Assembly: GCA_016124805.1 (NCBI GenBank)
Contig: WGND01000004.1
Coordinates: forward strand, 62,001 to 126,000
Reading direction: 5' to 3'
Source of the DNA: Hyphomicrobiales bacterium
Lineage (GTDB): Bacteria > Pseudomonadota > Alphaproteobacteria > Parvibaculales > Parvibaculaceae
DNA: 64,000 bases
Position 1 is the stretch's first letter. Each line of letters begins with the position of its first letter. The translations under genes were made by a program, and so were the position numbers. Under the pieces are notes generated by a model, which was given only the letters and a program-made list of their open reading frames with translations, searched no databases and was not told the origin of the DNA. Below, piece by piece: positions 48,359 to 57,348 of the stretch.

Positions 48359-50532
48359 TCGGCAGTGACCGCAGCCCGCGTGCCGGGCTTGTATTCTTCC
48401 TCGATATGGCCTGCCAGCTCCGCGTCTTCAAACAGCACCGGCTTGGTTTTCATATCCACAAACATCTGCACCTGATCGCCATAATGGGGAGAGCCTGCAT
48501 CCAGCGTGGCGCTGCCGAACTGATGCACGCTTTCGGAATGCAGCTTGCCCTGATTATCCCATGTCACGAACATGATGAAGGTGTCGCCGGCAACAGCTGT
48601 GAGTGTGCCGTCTGACTGCGGTTCGCCATAAACGGCGCGCAGCACATCGGGCCCACCATCAATCGGCAGGTCGAGATCGCCACGGCGGAACCGGTTGACC
48701 TCGCCCCATTCCGGATCAAGACGCCCGAAATGCGTCAGCAATGTTTCGATGGCCTTGTGCAGGGAGTCATGTGCTTCCGGCGGCGTTTCGCCTTTCAGCT
48801 CGGCGGTGACGATGGGCTGGAAAGTGAGGACGGCAAGCGCGGCCTCGCGATTATGGATGTCGGTCCGATAGTTCCATTTTTTCAGCACGGCCTGGGCGGC
48901 AGCCATTTCATCATCACCACCGGCATCGATGGCAAGCAGGGCTGAAATTTTTTCCGCCAGCACTGAGCGCTGGCTATAGGCCAGATCATATTTATAGCTC
49001 CGGAAGTCTTCCGAAGTGATGGATGTATCGGCGCCGAATGTTTCCTGCGCACGATAGGCACGATTGGTCATGTCGGTCTGGATGCCCATGCTCGGCGGGA
49101 AATCGGATGGTTTCAGATTGTTGCTCGCCGCCGTCGCCTCGAAAGGTGTGTTGTTGGAATTGAACACATAACCTGAGCGCGGATTGAGAAGCTGGGGCAT
49201 TTTTTCAAATGGCAGATAGGCCTGCCAGATCAGATCGGAGCGGTCACCCGGCAGGATGCCCGACCAGTCCACACCCTTGAGACGATCCGGGAACTGACCA
49301 TTATAGATATAGGCGATATTGCCCTGACGGTCGGCATAGATGTAGTTGAGGCTGGGCAGGGCCTGAAGCCGCATGGCGTCGCGCCATTCAGCCAGATCAC
49401 GCGCCTTGTCGAGACGGTAATATTGCTCGGCCTGACGGACCTCATCCATGCCTGCATAGCGCAAAGCAAAGAGCCCCTGTTTGGTGCGCAGTACAGGACC
49501 ATGGGCCGAATGCAGGATTTCGCGCTCAACCGTCCACCAGAACGGTCCCCAGAGGCGGATTTTGATATGGGCTGTCTTTTTGTCGAGATCATGCCAGACG
49601 CCATCCAGCAAATACTGGTCTTCATTGTCCGGATTGATGGTGAGCTTATAGATGTCGACAAGGTCGGGCTTGTTGACCGTGTTGGCCCAGCCGAGATTGC
49701 GGTTGTGCCCATGCAGCATGAAGGGCGTGCCGGGGAAGAAACCACCGGCGACATCAAGCCCTTCCTCGCTGTGCAACACGGCCTCATACCAGGCAACGGG
49801 GCCGGTATAGGGCTGATGCGAATTCACAAGCAGGCGCGTGGCGTAGTCCGGCGTGCGGGCAGGGCCGACGGCAACGCCATTGGAGCCGATGGGCAGCGGT
49901 GTGCCCGTGGGCAGGAAGGCGTCTTTTGATTCACGCGAGAGCGATTTTGCCTTGGGATTGAAGAGCGCCATCAATTCATGGTCGAGACCATAAAAGAACG
50001 GCGTCTTGAAGACAAAACCGGCGGCAATGTCCTTGCCGGTCAGGGGCAGGAGACCGGGCGCGACCTTCCCGGGATGCAGCGCCGCGTAATAATTGACGCC
50101 ATCGGCATAGGCTTCGAGCACGGCGCGCACATCGGGCGAAAGATCCGTTTCATAGCGCGCATTGACGCGGTCCCAGACGCCCATGAGGCGCACAAGATAA
50201 TCCGTGATGGCTGCCCTGGGGCCTTCAAGGGCGGCGAGATCGCCCCGTGTGGCAAGGGCGGCCTGCTGGATCGTGGCAAAATCATCTTCGCTATGGGCAA
50301 AGGCAATGCCGAAGCCGACATCGGCGTCCCGCTTGCCGTAAATATGGGGCACGCCATAAGTGTCGCGCTTGATGGTGACATCATAAGTCGCCGCTTTCGC
50401 CTTGATGGCGGCGATATCGGCAGGCGCGGGGGCCTTGATGTGGGCCATGATGAGGGCCGGAAGGGCAATAATCGCGAGCACAACCAGCAGGGTCAGAGCC
50501 GTGTAATAGAGGGTTCTGAGGATTTTCGACAT
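48355..50532 (-). CDS. Penicillin acylase-like Ntn-hydrolase
   Basis: 725 residues. An N-terminal transmembrane or signal segment (about 9-31) precedes the A-chain. The autocatalytic cleavage site is GSNGVAV with Ser217 as the nucleophile of the B-chain (PLPIGSNGVAVGPARTPDYA), then HQPYTGPVAWYEAVLHSEEG and MLHGHNRNLGWANTVNKPDL. The C-terminal AGDTFIMFVTWDNQGKLHSE and FGSATLDAGSPHYGDQVQMF match. The family hydrolyses amide bonds of penicillins, aculeacins or acyl-homoserine lactones; which applies here is unknown. ATG 50532 has CGGAGC upstream, and the longer frame upstream is unlikely to be used. It converges with the kinase gene. Confidence 0.87.
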   Translation of the reverse strand: MSKILRTLYYTALTLLVVLAIIALPALIMAHIKAPAPADIAAIKAKAATYDVTIKRDTYGVPHIYGKRDADVGFGIAFAHSEDDFATIQQAALATRGDLAALEGPRAAITDYLVRLMGVWDRVNARYETDLSPDVRAVLEAYADGVNYYAALHPGKVAPGLLPLTGKDIAAGFVFKTPFFYGLDHELMALFNPKAKSLSRESKDAFLPTGTPLPIGSNGVAVGPARTPDYATRLLVNSHQPYTGPVAWYEAVLHSEEGLDVAGGFFPGTPFMLHGHNRNLGWANTVNKPDLVDIYKLTINPDNEDQYLLDGVWHDLDKKTAHIKIRLWGPFWWTVEREILHSAHGPVLRTKQGLFALRYAGMDEVRQAEQYYRLDKARDLAEWRDAMRLQALPSLNYIYADRQGNIAYIYNGQFPDRLKGVDWSGILPGDRSDLIWQAYLPFEKMPQLLNPRSGYVFNSNNTPFEATAASNNLKPSDFPPSMGIQTDMTNRAYRAQETFGADTSITSEDFRSYKYDLAYSQRSVLAEKISALLAIDAGGDDEMAAAQAVLKKWNYRTDIHNREAALAVLTFQPIVTAELKGETPPEAHDSLHKAIETLLTHFGRLDPEWGEVNRFRRGDLDLPIDGGPDVLRAVYGEPQSDGTLTAVAGDTFIMFVTWDNQGKLHSESVHQFGSATLDAGSPHYGDQVQMFVDMKTKPVLFEDAELAGHIEEEYKPGTRAAVTAD

Positions 50533-50725
50533 GGTGAGCTCCGATTTGTTTTGGTCTTGTTCTTTTGCCCCGACAGGCATGCGCCTGACTCGAATAGAGA
50601 TATGGTCCCTGATTGGCAAGCCTGCGTCCCTGCGCCGCTTCCAACCCCTGCCACAAACTTATATATAGCTGGGCCATGCAGGGGCGTTGCCCGCAAGAGG
50701 CCGGTTCGGCCTGAAAGGACCTGTT

Positions 50726-51868
50726 TTGACGAGCGAATGGAGCGGCGTGATCCTCTGGATCCTATTTGCGGCGATGACGGCTTTCGTGATTGCCGCCGTG
50801 CTGCGGCCACTTGCCCGCACGCAGAAGCGCAGCATTGGTCATGAAAAGGATGTGGCGCTCTATAAGGATCAGCTCGCCGAAATCGAACGCGACGTGACGC
50901 GCGGCGTGATGGCCGAAGCCGATGCAGTGTCGGCCCGTCTGGAAGTTTCGCGCCGCCTGCTTGCCGCTGACGACATGGCGCGCAGCGAGCGCAAGGAGAG
51001 CGAGGCGCCGAGCAATGGCAGCTGGCGCAAGGGTGTGGCGCTCGCCACCATGATCCTGCTGCCGCTCGGCACGCTGGGTCTCTATCTGGCTGAAGGCTCG
51101 CCCGATCTGCCCGACCAGCCTTTTCAGGCGCGCATCAATGCCCCGACATCGCAGCTCCCTGTCGAGGCGCTTGTCGTGCGCGTGGAACAGCAGCTCAAGC
51201 AAAATCCCGATGATTTGCGCGGCTGGGAAGTGCTCGCGCCGAGCTATGTGCAACTGCGCCGCTATCCCGATGCGGCCATGGCCTGGTCGCGGGCGATTGC
51301 GATTGGCGGCGAGACAGCCGGTCGCATGGCGGCGCTGGGTGAAGCCCAGGTGCTGGCGGCCAATGGCATCGTGACGCCAGCGGCGCGCAAGTCGCTCGCC
51401 CGTGCCGTGGAACTCGATCCGGCTGAGCCGCGCGCGCAATATTATCTGGGCCTTGCCGATATCGAGGACGGCAACAGGGACAAGGCCCTTACCCGCTGGA
51501 AAAAGCTGATTGCCGAGGCGCCGAAAGATGCGGGCTGGAAGCCCGGTCTTGAGGCCGAAGTCGCCCGCCTTGAATCCGGTGCGGCCATGCCCGTGGCCCC
51601 CGGTCCGAACGCGGCTGACGTGCAGGCAGCAGGCGAGATGAGCGCCGATGACCGTCAGGCGATGATTGAAGGCATGGTGGGCAGGTTGGCCACGCGCCTT
51701 GATGAAAACCCCAATGATCTGGCGGGCTGGCTGCGCCTGATCCGCGCCTATGGCGTGCTCGGCAAGACCGATGAAGCCGCCAGCGCCACGGCAAAAGCGG
51801 TCAAGGCTTTTACGGGCAATGACGACGCTCTTGCCCAGATCGAAGCTGCGGGACAAGTGCCGCAGTAA
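50726..51868 (+). CDS. ccmI: Cytochrome c maturation protein CcmI
   Basis: 380 residues. CcmI/CycH presents apocytochrome c to the heme-ligation complex in the periplasm. N-terminal transmembrane helix (about 8-26), the cytoplasmic loop with the typical KDVALYKDQLAEIERDVTRG (about 40-59), a second transmembrane helix (about 90-107), then periplasmic TPR repeats (for example LRGWEVLAPSYVQLRRYPDA and PRAQYYLGLADIEDGNRDKA). The start is TTG at 50726 behind AAAGGAC; a GTG 7 codons on is possible. ccmE, ccmF and ccmH follow but are separated from it by the chitosanase-like gene. Confidence 0.88.
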   Translation: MTSEWSGVILWILFAAMTAFVIAAVLRPLARTQKRSIGHEKDVALYKDQLAEIERDVTRGVMAEADAVSARLEVSRRLLAADDMARSERKESEAPSNGSWRKGVALATMILLPLGTLGLYLAEGSPDLPDQPFQARINAPTSQLPVEALVVRVEQQLKQNPDDLRGWEVLAPSYVQLRRYPDAAMAWSRAIAIGGETAGRMAALGEAQVLAANGIVTPAARKSLARAVELDPAEPRAQYYLGLADIEDGNRDKALTRWKKLIAEAPKDAGWKPGLEAEVARLESGAAMPVAPGPNAADVQAAGEMSADDRQAMIEGMVGRLATRLDENPNDLAGWLRLIRAYGVLGKTDEAASATAKAVKAFTGNDDALAQIEAAGQVPQ

Positions 51869-51922
51869 TCCCCGCCCTTTAGGCACTGTCTAGCATCAGG
51901 TCCTTTGCAGGAAAGGGCCGTC

Positions 51923-52861
51923 ATGATGATCAGCAACATTCAGAAACAGGCCGCGCAGGCCATCGTCAATATTTTTGAAACGGGCCGGGTGCGTGGCGAT
52001 TATGGCGCCGTCACGCTGCTGGCGGGCGACAATGGCCATCTGACCTATGGCCGCTCGCAGACAACGCTTGGCAGAGGCAATCTGCATGAACTTGTTGCGG
52101 ATTATTGCGAGCGGGAAGGCGCGCGTTTTGCCACCGCCCTGCAACCTTATCTGACGCGGCTGGCCACGACCGATCTGACGCTTGATCATGACCGCCGCTT
52201 CCGGGCGCTGCTGGCGGAGGCGGGTGATGATCCGGCAATGCAGGCCACGCAGGATGCATTTTTCGACAGGCGCTTCTGGCAGCCGACGGCCCATGCCGCC
52301 GGGTCGCTTGGCCTGCGCGAGGCGCTGTCCTGGGCGGTGGTCTATGACAGCCTGATCCACGGCTCATGGGCACGGATGCAGCGGGCAACGATCGCCAAAG
52401 CGGGCAGCGCGGCGGCTTTGGGCGAGCGGCGCTGGATTGCAGCTTATGTCGGCGCGCGCAAGGCCTGGCTTGCCGGTCATCGCAACGCGCTGCTGCGCAA
52501 GACGGTCTATCGCATGGACAGCTTTTGCGCCCTCATGCGAGACGGCAACTGGGCGCTGACCCTGCCCATGACGATCCGTGGACGGGTGGTGGATGAGGTG
52601 ACGCTCGGCCTGTGCCCGGCCCCGCGCCTGCTCCAGCTCAGTGTGCCGCCCCTGCATGGTCTTGATGTGGTGGCCCTCGCTGTGGCGCTGCGGCAGGCGG
52701 GTTTTCCCGTCCATATGGATGGCGTTTTTGATCTGGCCATGCAGCGCGCGCTTAAGCGCTATCAGGCGCGAAAGGGGCTTGTGGTGGATGGGGTGCTTGG
52801 CCCGAAGACAAGGTTTTCCCTTGGTTTGACAGGGGGCTGCGCGCCAGCCGCGACCATTTAG
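51923..52861 (+). CDS. GH46 chitosanase-like protein with peptidoglycan-binding domain
   Basis: 312 residues. AQAIVNIFETGRVRGDYGAV followed by GDNGHLTYGRSQTTLGRGNL resembles the active-site region of family 46 chitosanases; the candidate catalytic pair is Glu19 (FETG) and Asp36 (AGDNGHLTYG), 17 apart, as in known enzymes of the family. The C-terminal 70 residues (LDVVALAVALRQAGFPVHMD to YQARKGLVVDGVLGPKTRFS) form a PG_binding_1 domain. No signal peptide is visible, which is odd for a wall- or chitosan-active enzyme. The ATG at 51923 has AGGAAAGGG upstream. It sits between ccmI and ccmE, where other species have no gene. Confidence 0.75.
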   Translation: MMISNIQKQAAQAIVNIFETGRVRGDYGAVTLLAGDNGHLTYGRSQTTLGRGNLHELVADYCEREGARFATALQPYLTRLATTDLTLDHDRRFRALLAEAGDDPAMQATQDAFFDRRFWQPTAHAAGSLGLREALSWAVVYDSLIHGSWARMQRATIAKAGSAAALGERRWIAAYVGARKAWLAGHRNALLRKTVYRMDSFCALMRDGNWALTLPMTIRGRVVDEVTLGLCPAPRLLQLSVPPLHGLDVVALAVALRQAGFPVHMDGVFDLAMQRALKRYQARKGLVVDGVLGPKTRFSLGLTGGCAPAATI

Positions 52862-52945
52862 CGGTTTTAGTGGGGACCTCACAACGCTATATCTCTCTCC
52901 AGGGACAAGGAGCGGGGGCACCCTCGCGAGGAATGGAATGGATTT

Positions 52946-53428
52946 ATGACGCGTAAGCAGCGCCGCGCCACCTTTATCATCACCGGATTGGCCATTCTGG
53001 CGCTCGCCGTGGGGCTGGTGCTGAATGCCATGCGCGACAATATCGTCTTCTTCTATTCCCCCAGTGACATTGTGGAGAAGGGGCTTGAGCCCGGTCGCCA
53101 GATCCGTCTGGGTGGCCTGGTGGAGCAGGGGTCGGTCGAACATGCCGGTCCGGCCACCGTGACTTTCACCGTCACCGATCTGCAGAACAGTCTGCAGGTC
53201 AGCTATACCGGCATTTTGCCCGACCTCTTTCGCGAGGGGCAGGGCGTCGTTGCCGAGGGCAAGCTGCAGGAAGATGGCAGCTTCATTGCCTCCAATGTGC
53301 TGGCCAAGCATGATGAAAAATATATGCCGCCAGAAGTCGCCGAAGCGCTGAAGAAGTCCGGCAACTGGACGGGCGAGGGCGCCGAGAAGAAACATTCCGA
53401 AACCTACGGGCAGGGCAGCTATCCATGA
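52946..53428 (+). CDS. ccmE: Cytochrome c maturation protein CcmE
   Basis: 160-residue periplasmic heme chaperone anchored by an N-terminal helix (about 10-28). The heme-binding His122 lies in the motif [20 protein letters not shown]. The OB-fold runs from about 40 to 125 ([32 protein letters not shown]). The length and the motif are typical. The stop overlaps the ccmF start by 4 bases (ATGA). The ribosome binding site is GAGGAATGG. It probably starts transcription separately or continues from the gene upstream. Confidence 0.94.
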   Translation: MTRKQRRATFIITGLAILALAVGLVLNAMRDNIVFFYSPSDIVEKGLEPGRQIRLGGLVEQGSVEHAGPATVTFTVTDLQNSLQVSYTGILPDLFREGQGVVAEGKLQEDGSFIASNVLAKHDEKYMPPEVAEALKKSGNWTGEGAEKKHSETYGQGSYP

Positions 53429-55410
53429 TTGCCGAGATCGGTCATTTCGCGCTGGTGCTGGCACTTGGCGTCGCGCTGATCCAGATGGTCGTGCCCATGA
53501 TGGGCGCGCAGCGCCATGACGCCGCCATGATGGCCGTGGCGCGTCCGGCCGCGCTGATGCAGTTTGCCCTTATTCTTGTGGCCTTCACGGCATTGCTCTG
53601 GGCCTTCCTGACGTCTGATTTCTCGGTTTCGCTGGTGGCGGAAAATTCCCACTCCACCAAGCCGCTCATCTACAAGATCAGCGGTGTCTGGGGGAACCAT
53701 GAAGGCTCCATGGTGCTGTGGGTGGCGATCCTGGCGCTTTATGGCGCGCTGGTTGCGCTGTTCGGCAATAACCTGCCCGACGCGTTGCGCGCCCGCGTGC
53801 TCTCGGTGCAGGCCTCGGTCGGTGTCGCCTTTCTGCTTTTCATCCTGCTGACCTCCAATCCTTTTCTGCGGCTTGATCCGGCTCCGTTCGAGGGCCGTGG
53901 CCTCAACCCGCTCTTGCAAGACCCCGGTCTCGCCTTTCATCCGCCCTTTCTCTATGCGGGCTATGTCGGCCTTTCCATGGCCTTTTCCTTTGCCTGCGCA
54001 GCGCTGATCGAAGGGCGACTGGATGCCAGCTGGGCGCGCTGGGTGCGGCCATGGACATTGGCGGCCTGGATCGCGCTGACACTCGGCATCGCCATGGGCT
54101 CGTGGTGGGCCTATTACACGCTCGGCTGGGGCGGCTTCTGGTTCTGGGACCCGGTGGAAAATGCTTCGCTGATGCCGTGGATCATTGCCACCGCGCTGCT
54201 GCATTCGGCCATCGTGGTTGAAAAGCGCGATGCGCTGAAAAGCTGGACGGTGCTGTTGGCGATTTTCGCCTTCTCGCTGTCGCTGATCGGCACCTTCCTT
54301 GTGCGATCCGGCGTGCTGACATCAGTGCATGCCTTTGCCGTCGATCCGGCACGCGGTGTTTTCATTCTCGGCATTCTCGTCATCTTCATTGGCGGCGGCC
54401 TCGGGCTCTATGCCTATCGCGCACCGGCGCTGAAGGCGGGCGGGCTTTTTGCGCCGATCAGCCGTGAAGGCGCGCTGCTGCTGAATAACCTGCTGCTGGC
54501 TGCCGCCTGCGTGGCGGTCTTCATTGGCACGCTTTATCCACTGTTTCTTGATGCGATCGGCGGGCCGAAAATCACGGTCGGGCCGCCTTTCTTCAATCTG
54601 ACTTTCGTGCCGATCACGCTGCCGCTGCTCTGCATGGTGCCGCTGGGACCGATGCTGAGCTGGAAGCGTGCCGATGTGCTGGCCGCTGCCCAGCGCTTGA
54701 TGGCCGCGGCTGGTCTTGCCTTTGTGGCCGGGCTGATCGTGCTGGGCTTCTGGCACAAGGGACCGTGGCTTGCTCCGCTCGGCATGATGCTGGCGGCCTG
54801 GCTTGTCTTTGGCGCCTTCAGCGAGATTGCCTATCGGTTGCGGCTTTTCCGCATTCCGCTGAGGGAAAGCCTCGGCAAGGCCTGGCATCTGCCCCGCGCG
54901 GCCTGGGGCGGGGCGCTCGCCCATGCCGGTCTCGGCATCGTGCTGGCGGGCATTGTCGGCATGACGGCCTGGCGCATCGAAGTCGTGACGGCGCTGAAAA
55001 CCGGCGAGAGCACGCAGGTGGGCGACACGGTGCTGACGCTGGAAAAGGTCGGCCTGCGCGAAGGCCCCAATTATGAGGCGACAACCGGCATCGTGAAGGT
55101 GGAGCAGGACGGGCGCTTTGTGGCTTACATGCTGCCGGAAAAACGCAACTTCCCTGTCGAAAAGCAGGAGAAGAATGAAGCGGCGATCCGCACCAATTTC
55201 ATGAGCGATCTTTATGTGGTGCTGGGCGAGAATAACGGGCAGGGCGCCTGGACGATCCGCGCCTATCGCAATTATCTGGCCCCCTGGATCTGGATCGGCG
55301 GCGTGATCATGGCCTTTGGCGGTGTGATCTCGCTCAGCGACAGGCGCTACCGCGTCGGCGCGCCGCTGCGCGCGCGCAAGCTGCGCCTGAATGCGCAACC
55401 GGCGGAGTAG
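53425..55410 (+). CDS. ccmF: Cytochrome c maturation heme lyase CcmF
   Basis: 661-residue polytopic membrane protein that transfers heme from CcmE to apocytochrome c together with CcmH. The tryptophan-rich WWD domain is [18 protein letters not shown] (about residues 233-250), preceded by [15 protein letters not shown] and [20 protein letters not shown] (about 151-170). Many transmembrane helices run from residue 3 to about 640, with a large periplasmic loop before the last helix. It overlaps ccmE and ends directly before ccmH. The length is typical for CcmF. Confidence 0.95.
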   Translation: MIAEIGHFALVLALGVALIQMVVPMMGAQRHDAAMMAVARPAALMQFALILVAFTALLWAFLTSDFSVSLVAENSHSTKPLIYKISGVWGNHEGSMVLWVAILALYGALVALFGNNLPDALRARVLSVQASVGVAFLLFILLTSNPFLRLDPAPFEGRGLNPLLQDPGLAFHPPFLYAGYVGLSMAFSFACAALIEGRLDASWARWVRPWTLAAWIALTLGIAMGSWWAYYTLGWGGFWFWDPVENASLMPWIIATALLHSAIVVEKRDALKSWTVLLAIFAFSLSLIGTFLVRSGVLTSVHAFAVDPARGVFILGILVIFIGGGLGLYAYRAPALKAGGLFAPISREGALLLNNLLLAAACVAVFIGTLYPLFLDAIGGPKITVGPPFFNLTFVPITLPLLCMVPLGPMLSWKRADVLAAAQRLMAAAGLAFVAGLIVLGFWHKGPWLAPLGMMLAAWLVFGAFSEIAYRLRLFRIPLRESLGKAWHLPRAAWGGALAHAGLGIVLAGIVGMTAWRIEVVTALKTGESTQVGDTVLTLEKVGLREGPNYEATTGIVKVEQDGRFVAYMLPEKRNFPVEKQEKNEAAIRTNFMSDLYVVLGENNGQGAWTIRAYRNYLAPWIWIGGVIMAFGGVISLSDRRYRVGAPLRARKLRLNAQPAE

Positions 55411-55878
55411 ATGATGATGCGATTTTTGACCCTGCTGTGTCTGCTTGTGGCGCTGGCCCTGCCGGTGCGGGCGGTGGAACCGGGTGAAGCGCTCAAAGAC
55501 CCGGCGCTGGAAGCGCGCGCCCGCGAGATTTCGCAGGAGCTGCGCTGCCTTGTCTGCCAGAACCAGTCGATTGATGATTCCCATGCGCCGTTGGCTCGCG
55601 ACCTGCGCCTGCTGGTGCGCGACCGCCTGAAGGCAGGCGACAGCGATGAACAGGTGCTTGATTATATCGTCGCGCGCTATGGCGAATTCGTGCTGATGAA
55701 GCCGCGCTTCGGGCCCGACACTTATCTCCTGTGGCTGGGGCCGGGGCTGGCGCTCGCCATCGGCATCTGGATTCTCTTTGCCATGTATCGCCGCAATGCG
55801 ACGGCGCCCGAGGTGCCCTCGCTGAGTTCTGCCGAAATCGCGCGTCTTGACGCGATTGTGAAGGATCACGAGCGTTAA
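55411..55878 (+). CDS. ccmH: Cytochrome c maturation protein CcmH
   Basis: 155 residues. N-terminal signal/anchor (about 4-21), a periplasmic three-helix domain with the thiol motif LRCLVCQNQSIDDSHAPLAR (Cys46, Cys49) and DSDEQVLDYIVARYGEFVLM (about 78-97), then a C-terminal transmembrane helix (about 106-124). It reduces apocytochrome cysteines for heme attachment. The start directly follows the ccmF TAG; there are three consecutive ATGs. No ccmG lies in this block, as in the rhizobial cycHJKL arrangement. Confidence 0.94.
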   Translation: MMMRFLTLLCLLVALALPVRAVEPGEALKDPALEARAREISQELRCLVCQNQSIDDSHAPLARDLRLLVRDRLKAGDSDEQVLDYIVARYGEFVLMKPRFGPDTYLLWLGPGLALAIGIWILFAMYRRNATAPEVPSLSSAEIARLDAIVKDHER

Positions 55879-55937
55879 TCAGGGACGGCGGGACGGGTTT
55901 CTTTGCTAGGCTGTGGTTCCAACAGTGAGGTCCCCCG

Positions 55938-57167
55938 ATGTCCGACGATGCCAAGAATATACGCAGCGAAAAAGTCACCTTCACAGGCAGCCAGGGCGAG
56001 GCGCTCGCCGCCCGCCTCGACAGTCCGCTGGGGCCGGTGCGTGGCTATGCGCTTTTTGCCCATTGCTTCACCTGCTCCAAGGATGTCTTTGCCGCCGCGC
56101 GCATTGCCAGCGCGCTTGCCGCACGCGGCATTGCCGTGTTGCGGTTTGATTTCACAGGTCTTGGCATGTCGGGCGGGGATTTTGCCAATACCAATTTTAC
56201 CTCCAACGTGCAGGACCTTGTGGCGGCGGCAGATTTTCTGCGTGAAAGCTATGAAGCGCCCAAGCTGCTGATCGGGCACAGCCTGGGCGGGGCGGCTGTG
56301 CTGGCTGCGGCGGGCGATGTGCCTGAGGCCAAGGGCGTTGCAACCATCGGCGCACCTTCTGACGCCGCTCATGTGAAGCATAATTTTGCCGACAAGCTTG
56401 CCGACATAGAACGCGATGGCGAGGCGGAAGTGAAACTCGTGGGCCGCACCTTCAAAATCCGCAAACAGTTTCTGGATGATCTGGAAAGCCACAGGCTGGA
56501 TGCGCGTATCGGCTCGATGCACAAATCGCTGATTATTTTCCATTCGCCGCTCGATAATCTGGTCGGCATCGACAATGCGACGAATATTTTCCTTGCCGCC
56601 AAGCACCCCAAGAGCTTTGTCTCGCTCGACAAGGCCGACCATCTGCTGACGCGCCATGAAGATGCAATCTATGTCGCCGATGTGCTGAGCGCCTGGGCGA
56701 CGCGCTTTCTGCCCGAGCCGCAAGACGAGGCCGTTGTTGAAACGCAAGCCGGCGAGGTCGTGGTGGCCGAAACCCATCTGGGCAAATATCAGGTGCGGGT
56801 GCGCAGCGGCAAAAACAGCTTTATCGCCGATGAACCGGTTGACCTGGGCGGGATGGATAGTGGCCCGACACCGCATGAAATCCTGCTCGGCGCGCTGGGC
56901 GCCTGCACGGCGATTACTTTGCGCATGTATGCCGAGCGCAAGGACTATCCGGTCAGCGATATCCGGGTCCGGCTGACCCGCGAGGAAGTCGAAGAAACCG
57001 GCGAGAATGGCCCCCAACAGGTCGAAATCATCCGCCGCCATATCCATCTGGAAGGCGATCTGGATGAAAACATGCGCGAGCGCATGCGGATCATCGCGGA
57101 TAAATGTCCTGTTCACCGGACCCTGCTAAACCAGCACAAGCGGATCGACACCGATCTGGTCGATTGA
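55938..57167 (+). CDS. Fusion of alpha/beta hydrolase and OsmC-family domains
   Basis: 409 residues in two domains. Residues about 15-258 are an alpha/beta hydrolase with the nucleophile Ser115 in LIGHSLGGAAVLAAAG and HxCFTCSKD near residue 42. Residues about 270-405 are an OsmC/Ohr-type domain with peroxidatic Cys323 in LGALGACTAITLRMYAE and resolving Cys390 in IIADKCPVHRTL, both present. Such bifunctional proteins are known in alphaproteobacteria and are thought to detoxify organic peroxides, perhaps after ester cleavage. ATG 55938 has AGTGAGGTCC upstream. It lies between ccmH and degP. Confidence 0.9.
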   Translation: MSDDAKNIRSEKVTFTGSQGEALAARLDSPLGPVRGYALFAHCFTCSKDVFAAARIASALAARGIAVLRFDFTGLGMSGGDFANTNFTSNVQDLVAAADFLRESYEAPKLLIGHSLGGAAVLAAAGDVPEAKGVATIGAPSDAAHVKHNFADKLADIERDGEAEVKLVGRTFKIRKQFLDDLESHRLDARIGSMHKSLIIFHSPLDNLVGIDNATNIFLAAKHPKSFVSLDKADHLLTRHEDAIYVADVLSAWATRFLPEPQDEAVVETQAGEVVVAETHLGKYQVRVRSGKNSFIADEPVDLGGMDSGPTPHEILLGALGACTAITLRMYAERKDYPVSDIRVRLTREEVEETGENGPQQVEIIRRHIHLEGDLDENMRERMRIIADKCPVHRTLLNQHKRIDTDLVD

Positions 57168-57243
57168 TTTGCTGAATTGGTCCGTTTTCCGCCACGTTTT
57201 GGCCTTACCCTTTTGTAACGATCAAGACACCAATCTGTAAGGA

Positions 57244-57329
57244 GGGCTGCTCCACCCTGCACATCTGTAGGTATCAGGGCGCCCCCCTGCGGCAACAAAA
57301 AGCCTCCCCCCGTGCAGGTGGAGCCGCCC
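57244..57329 (+). promoter_or_regulatory. Long hairpin in the degP leader
   Basis: Left arm GGGCTGCTCCACCCTGCAC (57244-57262) pairs with right arm GTGCAGGTGGAGCCGCCC (57312-57329) with one mismatch and one bulge. A nested hairpin CAGGG-CGCCC-CCCTG sits at 57275-57289. The right arm ends just before the degP ribosome binding site GAGGAG (about 57333-57338). It may regulate translation or protect the mRNA. Confidence 0.65.
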
Positions 57330-57348
57330 ATTTGAGGAGTTTCGAAAC

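Noticed and set aside
54322-55869. 515-codon open frame antisense to ccmF/ccmH
   Set aside because: It is Arg/Gln/His-rich, as typical for antisense shadows of GC-rich genes, spans two real genes and has no recognisable domain.
57181-57243. sigmaE-type promoter for degP
   Set aside because: No GGAACTT/TCAAA-like pair with the right spacing could be found by eye in the region before the leader hairpin.
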